NCBI GenBank assembly: GCA_008704415.1
Contig: VXIS01000350.1
Coordinates: forward strand, 1-47,709
Source: Sphaerosporella brunnea
Taxonomy: Eukaryota; Ascomycota; Pezizomycetes; Pezizales; Pyronemataceae
Direction of reading: 5' to 3'
DNA: 47,709 nucleotides
Under the pieces are notes generated by a model. The model searched no databases. It was not told where the DNA came from and worked only from the letters and a program-made list of their open reading frames with translations. The number at the start of each line of letters is the position of its first letter. The stretch's first letter is position 1. Below, piece after piece: positions 9,851 through 21,784 of this stretch. Both the position numbers and the translations under genes were made by a program.

Positions 9851-12098
9851 TTACCTCCGACCGCCTCTTCGACCGCCGGTTTGCCACTCATTGCGCGTAT
9901 CCCGAGTGCCCCACTGTGGCTCCTGATCACCTCCCGACCGAAATCCCGGCTCCTTCCTACTCCTCATCTCAGCCAACCTCCGCACATCACCCTGCGGACG
10001 ATGATACTTCGCCTTGGCACTCCTCTTGACGGCCTCCATCAGCTCCTTGCCCAGGCGCATCCCGCGGTCCAACACCCACAGCTCATAGCCCTCCCTGAAC
10101 TCGATTTTGCGGAAGAAAGCGGTGAACGTGGCCACCTCGTAGATCTCCCTGATGCCCTGCACCATCGTCTCGGCCAGCCCGGAGCCCGGCGGCGGAAACC
10201 CGAAATTGGTCTCCAGGGCGCACGGGTCGGCTAGGTGCGGCACGATGAAGGAGCGCCAGAACAGCGCTTGGAACATCACGAGGCGGTACGAGGTCCTGCA
10301 GGAAGCGAAGGTGGTTCTGAGACGGTAGCTTGACGGGCTGCTGCTAGGCGCTTCCAGCGCTTCGAGCTCTGGGTGCTCGCGGAGGAGCCAGAGCACGTTG
10401 CGCGTGAGGAACTCGCGCAGGAACGGCGCGAGGAGGTCGTCGGGCCAGGAGATGGCGTGCGGGGACGACGCGGAGCAGCTGCCGGCCACGGCGGCGCAGC
10501 AGACGAGGAGCTCCCCCAGGTCCGGCACCGCGGCTTTGTCGCGGGCGCCGGCGTCGTCGCGGAACTTGCGCAGCCGCTGCAGCTCCAGGGTTCGCAGCTC
10601 CGGATGGGACTTCAGGATCGAAACCATGAGGTGGTAGACCTGCAGGTAGCCTATGCACACCTTTTCGGAGGCGAAAATAAGCGCGGATTGCGCTTCGTTC
10701 TTTGCGCTAAATATCGCTTCCGACGTGTTCATCAGTTGGACTGCGAGGTGGTTGCAGAGCCTGTATAACACCCGAAGTCCCAGCTGCTGCTCGGTGGATT
10801 CGATCTTGATCCCGCGCTGCTTGGGCTCCGGAAGCGTGTCCCGCGCTAGCTTTGAGAGGTACGGCCAGAGAGCGTTTTTGTCCAGCACCCGCTGGAAATG
10901 GATGGAGCCGAAGGCCAGAGGGAGGAAATGGCCCGCGGGACTCTTGTCGACTGCAGTCCGGACGTTGAAGTTTTCGAAAGCTGACCGTGAGACCCAGTCG
11001 AATGAACTGCTGACAAACTTCTTGACACTATCAAACCTCACGCCAACACCGAGGATGGTTTGGCGGTCCGTGATAGGTGCTCGAAGGAAGAAGCAGGATA
11101 GCTCACGGTACACATAGACTTTGTGGTGTGAGACGACTTCGGCGAAGCGCGGATAGGCTTGCGAAAAGACGATCAAGGATTCAGAGGGTAGCAAGTCGGA
11201 GATCCCGAGCAGCAACTCAACTGAGAGCCGGTCCAATTGATTGGTAGTGCTCGGTGGCGAGGATGGCGCAGCGTCCTCAACAGGAGCAATTCTCAATGCA
11301 CCGAAACGGTCGAGGTCTGGCAGGATTTCAACCGGGAACTTGGCGGAGTTGTATTTGCACCGAGTACAGCTGAAACGCCGCAGTCCGGGTAGCGTCTGTT
11401 TGTATCTGTTTCTGTCAGTACATTCATGTCCTGGGGGGAAGCACAGCCTACCTCTCGTTCTGCCATTCGATCTTTGCCACACAGCTTCGTTTGGGCGTGC
11501 AAGGCCACTCAATGAGTGCTTGGGAACCGTCGAGGGGAAACTTCCTCGTCATATGCGGAGTGGCGGTTTTCAGCGACTTCTCCTCAAACTCGGCTCTAAG
11601 TTTGGGCGCAGGATGAGACTGGCACCACCGTGCCATCTCATGCCAGCTGGTCTCGTCGTTAGGGTCAACGATTGCGTACCCAACGTTGCCGAGACACTGG
11701 AAACCGCCATAATCCTGCTCCAACCAGTCGGACGAAAAGAAACTCAAAAACTGCACCAGCAAGCCTCTCAGCGTAAACGCGGGGGTGTATCCTCCCGTCT
11801 GCGTGCTGCCTTCCGGCCTCAACAAATCGCAGCAGATCCAGCCGCTGTCGAACACGTTGGGGTGCGGGAGATGCGTTGAACACCCGATCACCGGCGGTGC
11901 CTTCGGCCAATCTCTGGGAAGACGAGCATCGAAATGAAGGCGGAGCCCGGCGAAGGGCCCGTGGAGGGGCATCAGGTGCAGGCAGAAGCTGTGAAGGTCG
12001 TCGGAGTAGTGGTGCACGCTGATGCCCGGGTAGGGGTTGTCGATGAGCTCAGACAGATCTTTGCGCAGACGGGAACGGAGGGCGTGGCTGGAGGACAT
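9851..12098 (-). CDS. UBC-fold (E2-like) plus F-box fusion protein
   Basis: Two exons on the minus strand, 12098-11452 and 11405-9851, joined over a 46-nt intron (GTAGGC...AAACAG, with TACTGAC upstream of the acceptor), giving 733 aa. A 40-nt variant ending at the earlier CAG also keeps frame. Residues ~10-130 form a ubiquitin-conjugating fold: HPN at 79-81 and Cys89 ten residues after the His, the spacing of catalytic E2 enzymes, then YTPAFTLRGLLVQFLSFFS. Residues ~273-310 look like an F-box (LDRLSVELLLGISDLLP). The remaining ~400 residues are helical and unrecognised. Likely role: ubiquitin pathway, possibly SCF-linked; activity unproven. A CTRC pair at 229-232 sits at the junction. Confidence 0.75.
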
Positions 12099-12235
12099 GG
12101 TGAAAAGATGGGGATGGAAAGAGGGGGGGGAAGCGGTTAGGGAACGATGAGTAGATAGAGGAGGAGAAGAAAAGAGAAGAAGAAAGGTTGAGGTTGTTTG
12201 TGGTCGTGAGCTGGCTGCATTGGGTTTGGTACAGC

Positions 12236-12243
12236 TATATATA
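12236..12243 (-). promoter_or_regulatory. TATA box of the UBC/F-box gene
   Basis: TATATATA about 137 bases upstream of the minus-strand ATG at 12098. The motif is palindromic, so the strand is inferred from the gene it precedes. Confidence 0.4.
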
Positions 12244-13105
12244 GAGCCGAAAAGAATCGTCGATGACTAATAGAGTCGAACTGTTGCCGTTTTGGGAGAT
12301 TTGCGGCCTGACTGAAGGGTGCCTACAAAGGCAGCCAGCAAAATTTGTCAGGACGGGGCAGCACGAAACAGAGAGGATACCAGTGACAGTTTAGACCGAT
12401 GGGCTGAGGCCTTTTGCTTTCATCTTTTGCGTTCCCTTCTCCTCTGCTGCAAGGCACACGAACCGCAAACACCAGCTCACGTCAAACAACGGGCCCCAGC
12501 CAATGGATGATATCTGTTACTGCGATGCGGGCACGTACGTGAATACCACATTTCCCACTGGTTCCGCATCGTTTGCAAAGTTTGATTACATCAAGGCACT
12601 TGCCCAGTCAGTGATAATCACTCGGATGATGACTGCCGCATTTGGTCCGTCCAAGCATGTATGCAAGTAAGTATAGCAAACTTGGGAAAAACACATCGGA
12701 TTCTGTCGGAGGCGGAAACGACAAAGCCAACAACGAATCAGATTCACGCCCTTCACCTTCAGGGTTGCGCAACATACAGCGACATGTCCAAACCCAGGGC
12801 TGATTGCCACCGCCCGTTGGGCAATCAGCAACGACCCTGACCCTGACCCTGGTGGCAGGAAGCCCCGAGCTATTGTGCGAGCAGTTCAAGCACGCAGTAG
12901 AGGCCGTCCAAGTAACATGCATTCCAGCCGCAGTTTCATGCAGCTTGAATTCTTTCCGTTCGATCAGTTGAATTTTGTGAGTCTCAACAGCCAAAAATAG
13001 AATCGAGATGGGTAAGGGTTGGCTGTTTGCTCTGTTTGCTGTTTGCATCTGTGCAAGGCAGAGCCATCACATCCGCAGACCTGCAATCCAAAACCTTCGA
13101 GATAG
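12244..13105. other. Divergent intergenic region
   Basis: Separates the minus-strand UBC/F-box gene from the plus-strand helicase gene. No coding region is supported. A short degenerate (GACCCT)n patch occurs near 12833-12851. Confidence 0.4.
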
Positions 13106-13117
13106 CATCATCACCAC

Positions 13118-13149
<32 letters not shown>

Positions 13150-13166
13150 CCATCATCATCATCATA
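13106..13166. repeat. (ATC)n microsatellite in the helicase promoter or 5' UTR
   Basis: About twenty ATC/ACC trinucleotides ending some 75 bases before the helicase ATG. It probably lies in the core promoter or 5' leader. Confidence 0.9.
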
Positions 13167-13239
13167 ACCATCGATACCACAACTCCTCAAACCCCCAAGC
13201 CCTTTAAACGTCTTTCGGCTTGGCGCCTGCGACGGAACC

Positions 13240-16200
13240 ATGTCCCAGAAGCAGATCCTCAGCTGGTACCGCAAGTTCGAGCTTTCAGCTCTGCGCCTAG
13301 ACTTGGTGGGCGATTATGCGGGCACGTCGCGCTTCCTCATCCACGGTGACTCCCTCCTTCGCCACTGCTTTTCTGATCCCCGCATCGACTTCTCTCCGGG
13401 CGCATTCCAGCTGCTGCATGCGGTTTACGTCGTCGAGCAGTTGCTGCAGGGCTTCGTGCGGCGTAAATGCGTGTTTGACCTTGTGTTCCTGAAGGAAGCC
13501 GCCAAGATGTGCATCCCCACCGGACAGACCGATAGCTGTGCCAAGTGGCTGTGCGCGAGAGAGATCGTGATAAAGCATTTGCTGGGACTGCGCAGGGAAG
13601 AGGGACAGACCAAGGTGTTTGGGAGTGTGCTCGACCGGGACTGCCAGCAGTGGATCGCCGAGCGGCGGCCACTGTTCGTCATGGCTACGGACGGAAACGA
13701 CTCGAGGGGGGCAGCGGTCGTGTCCGACGACGAGGACTCCGGCAAGGATTCCGACAGCGACGACGCCAGCGAGCACGGACTCTCGGGCGACGAGCAGTCC
13801 GGGGCCGGTGAGGCTGGTGCGGCGGCCGGCGACTCCGACGACAGCGACGCCGACGAGGGCAACCCCGAGAAAGTTGCCCTGTGCCGCATCAGGCTGCTGC
13901 TGCTGCGCTTCATGCGGCTGGGCTACAACATCGCGCTGCTCAACCGGGTGCAGTTTGACAGCGGCAAGGCAAGCGCTCCACGGCAATGAGGGTGACCCGC
14001 CGCTGACTGCGGTGCAAGATTTTCACGTACATCATCGACTGCAGCGAGCACACGCTGCCGCTCAAGCACGAAGTGCGCGGCGCACCCGCGGCGACCGCAG
14101 ACCCGGGAGCAGCGGCGGCGCTTCCGGCGGCGGACGGCGCAGCGTCCCCGCGGGAGTCTCTGACGATCCACACGCTCGTCAAGCTCCTCAGCCCAAACAA
14201 CCGCCGCGAGTCCCTCGGCCAATTCGCATCTGTGTTTCTCCTGCACACAGCCTTGCTGAGGCAACTCTCGCTCGAGCAGCGCCATCCGATCATATCGCCC
14301 AGAAACCATCAGAAAGCGACAGCGGACCAATTTCTGACCTGTTTCGCACGCATCGCCGCTGCGCTGCTGCAGGACCATTGTCTCGGGCCGGCTGCTCCGG
14401 CAGGCACCGGGGACCTCTGCGATTTCGTCGATGGCCGCCTGTTCTTGCGGCTGGTAGCCCACGGTTCCGGCAAGATCGCGGACCCGGTGCGCAGCGTTTT
14501 CTTGCGCCTGTCCGGCGCGGTGGAGGCCGGTCTGGCGGCGGCGGGCTGCAGCTTCAAGTTTCAGCTGCCGGCGGCCGGCGCCGGCGTGGCGATGCTGACC
14601 AGCGGATTCCAGACGCCCACCTTGCCGCTGCTGCCCTTCAGCAATCCCAGCTTCGATCCGCACTTGCGGAGCATCGGACTGGAGGTCGACGATTTCGCTC
14701 TCGATCCGCACTTGCAGAGCATCGGACTGGAGCTCGACGATTCCCCTCTCGATTCCACGGCGTCTGGCGCGGTCTACGAGGAAAAAACCCACTGGCACAA
14801 CTCGAAGAAGCTTCTGACGCTCGGCGTGCCGAAAAAGAAGCCTGCGACGCGAACCATCCTCCAAAGCGCCCCCCGTGGAAAAGGCCAACCCGAACTGGAC
14901 AAGTGGACCAAGCGGCAGATGGGGCGTGCCAGGCAGAGGGAGCAGCGCCATCTGGCTCAAATGCAGCGCTACGCTGCCAGTCTCACCAACTCGGTCAACG
15001 GGATCCTGGGCGACCAGAAACTGATCCTGTGCGATCCGAAAGCGCCCCCCGAGAAACAGTCGAACCCCAGCAAAAGGTCCGAGAAACCGGGCACGGCGGG
15101 GAAGCCCGCGAAAGCCGCCAAGGACAAGCGGGGAAAGCCCAGCAAACCTGGCAGCACCGTGGCTCTCTCGAAGGCGGATCAGATCCGTTTGGAAAACGCG
15201 GAAAAGGCAGCGGCGAAGGAAACGAAAGCGTTGCTGACCGCCTGGAAACTCCTCTGCCAGGAATTGGAAACAGCGCGTGACGATGAGGGTGGACTGGAAA
15301 GGCTGGACGAGCACTTGAAAAAGATCCAAAAAAATCTACCCAAAGACCGGGCGACCCCGCACGAAGCGCGCTTTGTGGAGCTCGAAATCCGGGTTTACAA
15401 AATCCGCCTGTTGCAAAAGATTTGGGTTGGCCTTCTCAAGCACGGGCACAAACAGCGTGGATTCGCGGTTCTCGCAGCCCTTTTCGACGAGGCCAGGAGG
15501 GCTCTGTCGAGCTCGGTTTTGACGATCAAAGTCCAACAGATACTCGAAAACCTGTTCAAAGAATTGGGGATCGCAAGGCCACCGTCGTCTCTTTCTGGTG
15601 CACAGCTTATCAAGCGTGATCTCAGCTTCAAAACTAAGTGGGACGGAACGTGGGGCGAAGACTTTGAGCTTGGCATGTCTTCGGAGGAGTTTCAACTCCT
15701 GCATTGCGGTCCGTACATGGATCGCAATATGGATTCCAAGCCAGATCCTCGTGTGCCCTTCGAGCCGGATGGGTGGCAGAGGGAGGTATTGGATGAACTC
15801 GACAGCGACAACTCGGTGTTTGTGGTAGCTCCAACTTCTGCAGGTAGGTTCACACCATATCACTCAGATACCCGCTCTGACAACCGAAAGGAAAAACTTT
15901 CATATCATTCCATGCCATGGAGAAGGTAAGCGAGGCATTCGACGAAGCGGTCGTGTTTGCTGCTGACATTTATCAGGTGTTGAAAGCCGACGACGATGGC
16001 TTGCTTGTGTACGTGGCACCCACCAAAGCGCTGGTGAACCAGATTGCGGCGGAAGTCATCAGTCGTTTTCGGAAGAGCTACAAGACAACTGGAAAAACCG
16101 TGTGGGCTATCCACACCAGAGACTATCGCACAAACGATCCGAACAACTGTCAGATCTTGGTCACCGTACCTCACATCCTGTCAATCATGCTTCTTTCTCC

Positions 16201-18838
16201 CACCAACGCAGAGAAGTGGGCTCCTCGGGTAAAGCGCATCATCTTCGATGAAGTTCACTCGATTGGAAACGCAGATGACGGAGTTGTCTGGGAGCAGCTG
16301 CTTTTGCTCGCGCCGTGTCCAATCATCGCACTTTCGGCTACGGTCGGAAACCCGCAAGAGTTCAATGACTGGTTGCAGAGCACACAGCGCTCTCTCGGCT
16401 TCAAGCTAAGCATGATAAAGCACGTGCACCGTTATTCAGATTTGCGAAAGTATGTCTACTCGCCGCCCGCCCCTAAAGCCACTCGAAAGCCTTTCGAAGG
16501 GTTGCAAAAGTGCGAAAAGTTTGGATATATGGAGGGAGCGCCTGGATTGCAGACCATCCATCCCGTTACCTCTCTGGTCGATGCGAGCCAAGAAATCCCA
16601 GATGATTTGGCACTGGAGCCTCGAGACTGCTTGATGCTGTACAAGTGCATGAAAGAACTAGAGACCGAAGACTATCGGATCCCGGTACACCTCGATTATC
16701 ATCGCGTCTTTGGGAGTTCTGGGGAGGTGATCAAGAAGGCTGAGGTGATAATTTGGGAGGCCGAACTCAAAGCAGTCTTGAAGCAGTGGATGCAGGATGG
16801 AAAGTCGCCCTTCAAAACGTTGACTGCGAAACTAGGCAGTCGCTTGCCCACCATCAAGGAGGCCCCACAGCGAGCAGAAACTGACGATGGAGACAACCTA
16901 TCTGGAGATGGATCCGGAAAGCTCAAGGATCCCCTTGTCAAATGGGGCACGCTCCAGCTGCTAGATACTCTTCACACTGAAAACGCCTTACCTGCCCTCA
17001 TTTTTTCCTACGATAGAGAACTATGCGCAAGCCTTTGCGCTTCTCTATGCAAACAACTGGAGCAGGGAGAAAAAGAATGGCGCGCAAGGGACCCTCATTG
17101 GCGGAACAAGATGGAAAAATGGGAAGCATGGAAAAAGGCAAAGGCCTCACGAGGCTCACGTAAGACTACCGTCATACCCCAAGGGCAGACAAAGGCCGAC
17201 GCGATGATGGAGCTGGCTCAAGACGAGCCGGACGCTTTGCAATCCTTCGATCCGGCGGATCCTTCACCCCAATTTTCATTTGCCGATACGAAGAAATGCA
17301 GCAAGGCCGAATTGGAGGCAGAGATTGAGATACTCGATCCAGAATTGGCGGCGTCACCAGTGGTCAAAGCGTTTCAGCGAGGAATTGGTATTCACCACGC
17401 GGGCATGAACAGGCGCTACCGACAAGCGTATGTCCACCCATGTTGAATTGATCAGAATCGCCGCTGATGGTTGCAGTGTTGAGACGCTCTTCCGAAAGGG
17501 CTATCTAAGGGTGGTTATTGCCACTGGTTTGTCATATGTCAGTGTTTTACCCGGTGCCATGCTAATATTTGGAAAGGCACACTGGCGCTCGGAATCAACA
17601 TGCCCTGCAAGACTGTTATATTCGCCGGTGACAGCGTGTATCTCACCGCCCTGAACTTTCGCCAGGCAGCAGGTCGTGCAGGACGTCGTGGTTTCGATCT
17701 GTTGGGAAATGTGGTCTTCCACAACATCGCCTTGCCAAAAGCGCAGCGCCTGATCAGTTCCCGGCTTCCGTCGCTCATAGGCCATTTCCCTATCTGCACT
17801 TCGCTTGTGCTTCGGCTCTTCATCCTCCTCCACAACTCCAAGCAGTCAGAACACGCCAAGAAATGCATCAACAGCCTACTCACACAACCACGGCTCATCC
17901 TCGGCAGCGACTCATTCAAGGAGCAAATGCTACATCACCTGCGCTTTTCAATCGAGTTCCTACGCCGACAACAGCTGGTTGGGCCTGACGGTACACCGCT
18001 CAACTTTGCCGGTCTGATAACGCACATGTACTACCACGAGGACAGCGCATTCGCCTTGCACGCCGTGCTCTGCTCTAAGTACTTGCACAAGCTGTGCCAG
18101 GGCATCCACACGCCTGGACGTCGGGAACGTATCTGCCGGGAAATAATGCTGATTTTATCCAACATATTCCTTCGGAAACCTCTTTCGAAGGATTCAAAAG
18201 TCCCGCGACTACCCCTGCTGCCGAAGGGCGTGCGTAAAATCGTGCAGAGGTATAACGATGCCACACTGCGCACTTATACCACCTACGTCGAGACTTATGC
18301 CAAGCAATATTGCAACTCTGCGGATGACGTCCTCCCGTTCTCTAAGCTGCGCTGCGGCGGCGACGGTGCGGCTGTCGGCGGCACGGCGAGATCAAGCTTT
18401 GTGGCGTTGTCTGGCCACACGGGTGGCTTTGCGGACGTTGCGGACATCGTTGCCTCTGTGCGCTCCGATATTTTTCTCGAAGGCGGCTCGGTGCCGCATC
18501 TTCCAGTGACGGACGCCGGCGGCGGACTCAACGACTACCTCTACTCGTTCTTCAAGAACGGCGACATCTACAAGCTCGAACGAGACAACGGCATCCGCAG
18601 GAGCGACGTGTGGTTCGTCCTCAAAGACTTTTCGCTCGTGCTCGCCACCATCGTCGCCGGCCTCGAGTGCCACATCCTTTACGGCTCCGGCGCGTACTTC
18701 AACGTTGAGGACTCTCGCGACGACGACGATAAGCCGGCCTTGGAAGTGCCGGAGGACGCTGAGTATCGCCAGGTTTTGATCGCGTTTCAGTTGGTCAAGG
18801 CCGAGTTTATGGAGAAGTTTAAGAAGATCTTTGCGTAA
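13240..18838 (+). CDS. DDX60-type DExH-box (Ski2-like) RNA helicase, 1783 aa
   Basis: Six exons: 13240-13968, 14019-15843, 15891-15925, 15977-17427, 17477-17526 and 17577-18838; the sum is 5352 nt, in frame. Start ATG is in context ACCATGT. The N-terminus resembles the DDX60 PIN-like region (FLIHGDSLL). Helicase motifs: I APTSAGKT at ~847-854 (rebuilt only after splicing the 35-nt exon), Ia YVAPTKALVNQ, II DEVH at ~954-957, III LSATVGNP, V TGTLALGINMP (rebuilt by the 50-nt exon), VI QAAGRAGRRG at ~1393-1402. About residues 150-210 are acidic low complexity, and a 48-bp tandem duplication lies in the linker. Intron 1 (13969-14018) appears to use a GC donor (AAG|GCAAGC). The length and order of parts match animal DDX60, a cytosolic RNA-sensing/antiviral helicase; the role in fungi is unknown. 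Confidence 0.93.
14655..14750 (+). repeat. 48-bp tandem duplication inside the helicase coding region
   Basis: Two adjacent 48-bp units (14655-14702, 14703-14750) encode near-identical 16-residue blocks of the pattern DPHL(R/Q)SIGLE(V/L)DD. Frame is kept. Confidence 0.9.
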
Positions 18839-19198
18839 GGTGGGCGGATCGCCCGGGGGGGGGGGGGGGGGTTCGTTGGGATATCCGGTTGCGTCTTGTC
18901 GTCACGGCTTGAAAAAATTGAGTACTTTTTCCTTTTGGCAACACGAGCAATGTAATGTCCAGCTCCTCACATCCATCAGCGGGAGTGTTGTATTTACATC
19001 AGTCGGTTTCAAAATGAAAAGTTGCACTTTTTCCACTGCGATCGATGACTATGGGGCTTTGCGCGTACTTCTTCTGCTTACCTGCTGTCAGGGCAGCGGC
19101 AGCTGTTGTCGAGTGAGAACGGCCGCTTGCGTTCCTGAGTCCGGTCGTGGCGTTGCGGAAATGACAGGTGAATCAGGCGGGGGGAGTGGTACAAATCC

Positions 19199-19231
<33 letters not shown>

Positions 19232-19846
19232 CGAAAATCAAACTATCGCGGGGAAGGCCTGAGCCGGGAGAGCAAGAACCACACGGAGATAATAAGGTGG
19301 CGAACCCCCCCCAGGGATAGGTGCTGATGGCTGATTGTGTGGAGTTGTCTGGATCTGCTGGGCCGTGTTGTTATTGCTGTTGCCTGCACTGCACTGCTTC
19401 GCTACTTGCTGCTGGCTGGGTTGGGTTGTTGGAATCGATCTGGCAAAAAGAAACAAAAAAAGGCACGGGTATGTGTGATCGTTTTTTTTTTTTTGCTTTG
19501 CCACCTGCGAGAGAGAGAGATAGGTGGAAGCGGATAAGATGTTGTCGGGATGCACACGCACACGTACGTACGTACGTACTCCTTTCATGAAGATGTCCTC
19601 TAGAAGTTGCTTCACATTGTAAAAACCGCGCGTTTGGTCGAAAGCCACTTAGCACTGTTGCTGGGCCATGGCATTGGAGAAGTATGGGGCCTTGACGGGG
19701 TTTTACGTGATGCATTTCGGAAAATTGGATTCACAATGATTGAGGCTCTCACTCGAAAGGCCGACACAGAGGGACATTGCTTGTGAATTGAAAAAAAAAA
19801 CAACAGACGATCATGCCAGTTGAACTTAGGAGTCAAGTTAACCGCA
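18839..19846. other. Intergenic stretch with homopolymer tracts
   Basis: No gene seen. Contains a G run near 18855-18871, a T run near 19202-19231, another T run near 19483-19494, and a short (ACGT)n patch near 19563-19580. It lies between the helicase 3' end and the 3' end of the minus-strand methyltransferase, so both terminators fall here. Confidence 0.5.
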
Positions 19847-21784
19847 TCACGGCTCCGGCTTCCGCCCATACACGACATGACTGTTTCCACGACAAAGCAG
19901 CAGTTAGAGGGTGACAAAGCCAACTGAGAGCGATTTCCCTCGGCAACTCACAGGAAGTTGTACGTGTGGAGATGCTTGTATCTCATGGCCTGATAGGCGT
20001 CGCGGCAGAGCTGGGCTGCCTCCTCTTGCGGTATGCCCAGGATGCGAGTGAACGCGGCCATGGAATACGCTTCGATTCCTGGGGGGGGGGGGATCGATCC
20101 ATCAGTTGGCCCCCGCGGCACCAATCACTCCCGAGGATTTTACAAAGGTCTCACCTGTCTGCAGCATCATCAACGCCATGGAGCCGGCTTGCTTTAACCG
20201 TTTATCTTTCGGCCAAGGCCCAAAGGGCTGCTTATACCTAACGCAGCCAGCCATGAGAGATCTCTCGGAAAAAAAAAAAACGGGAGATTGCCGTGGTGGG
20301 GACTCACGAGGAAACCGTGATGTCGACGAATCCAGCATCCTGCAGATACTGCTTCATACGCGCAACGGTGGGCGAGGGCCGCCCGATTCTCTTCATGGCT
20401 TCGGCGACGAGATCGACCACGCGCTTGGCATGGTTGTCGTCGGCAAGGCTTCCGTCGTCGCTGAGAAGCTCGCCCAGCCCAACTTCTACCAGCTCCACCT
20501 GGCTGCGAGTGAGAAGGCTGCTTCAACGTGGACACGAAGAAAGCACACATACATAGCCGCCTGGCGTTGTGCAACTTATCGAAGCGATCAGCACGCCCGG
20601 TTCCAGAAAGCAAGGCTTCCGTCATCAAACATGTCACGCGCGGCGCCCCGCAACGTTGATTTCAGCCAAAGCCCCCCCTAGCAAGGCAAAGTGCTAGGCC
20701 GGCGCTGGAAGAATTTGGAGAATGAGAATGCCGACTCACCGGTAAACCTCCGACATTACGTGTGACCAGTTGGAGATGCCCTGGGCTAGGTTGCGGAGGT
20801 GGATAAAGTCGAAGTAATCGGGCTGGAATGTCCACTCCATTTCGGCGTCGTCGACTTCAAACTTGCTGTGCAAGGGTGGTTAGCGAGATTCAAAAAAAAA
20901 GAATCCCCCAGTCAACTAGCCCAGGAGCGCGGTTTACCAGTTTGCCGGAACCCTGATGGATGCATGGTAATACAGAGCGTCAGCTTTCACCATCTATCTC
21001 GCCATCTCGACGCTTCACGACCCACCATGTCGGCTGGATGGGGCTGTCCACAGTCAGCAAAAACCAGGAGAAACCGGCTCTTCGCAAAGGAAAGCACCTC
21101 AAATCTGTCCCGATGACTTCCGCCGCCGGATATGTGTCGGCCATGTCGATCGCCCAGATTCCAGTGCCCGTTCCGACATCGAGGATGCGGTGAGGATTCC
21201 TCAACGGCGCTTTGTGGAATTCACCTTCCAGCAATTGGAGGAAGATTTCGTGATGCAGGTCCAAACTGGCTTGCAGGTGAGCGGGAAAAAAAAAAAACAA
21301 AAAAAAAACAAAAACACTCCAAAGTCGCGCAAGAATAGACGTGATTTCTCACCGATCCTGTTCGGTCTGATTTAGAAAATTAGCGCTGCTTTCCCCGCCA
21401 ACAAACGGGATCGGAGAGCTGGAGATGCCTTGTCGGTGGGCAGGAAATTCTTGTCGGGGCCGAAGTAGGCGTGGTAGCGACGACCTGGAGAAACAACGGA
21501 CGGGGGGGCGTCAGTTTCACGAGCGCGCGCGCCGCAACGGAACTCGGCCCGCACCGTTCTCGTATATGTACTGGTTGACTGAGCTAGTCAAACTGGCAGT
21601 GCTGGTATCGTATGCTGGGGAATTGTAGCCCGACTCGGTGTTATAGTGGCACTGCGGGGCGGGGGGAGCAATGAGCAACCCGGACGAGCGGTCAGGGTGT
21701 GTGAGCATTCGGAATTCCTACCAACGCCGGATCGACTTCGATCGAGGTAGAGGCCGATTGCTGTGCAGCCGCGTTGGTCGCCAT
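19847..21784 (-). CDS. LaeA/UMTA-like SAM-dependent methyltransferase, 13 exons
   Basis: Exons (minus): 21784-21722, 21651-21555, 21484-21429, 21366-21353, 21265-21098, 21043-21026, 20952-20938, 20865-20740, 20574-20553, 20498-20308, 20237-20155, 20078-19952 and 19880-19847. The sum is 1014 nt, 337 aa. Every join keeps frame and restores family text: [29 protein letters not shown], motif [11 protein letters not shown] (~105-114), IGTDLSPIQPTWVPANCKFE, then PGGYVELVEVG, and the ending [10 protein letters not shown]. Four exons are only 14, 18, 15 and 22 nt. The intron at 21367-21428 needs a GC donor (AAG|GCATCT), the weakest join. The family includes pathway O/N-methyltransferases and the regulator LaeA, so it may tailor the cluster product or influence its expression. 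Start chosen as the first ATG giving a family-like N-terminus. Confidence 0.85.

Noticed and set aside
13106..13166. CRISPR-like periodic repeat
   Set aside because: It is a plain trinucleotide microsatellite with no spacers; the organism is a fungus.
13619..15329. Long plus frame (13619-15280) and minus frame (13923-15329) over the helicase
   Set aside because: They overlap the helicase exons, run through its intron signals and have shadow-like composition.
20106..20681. 191-codon plus frame
   Set aside because: Shadow of methyltransferase exons 9-11 and their introns.
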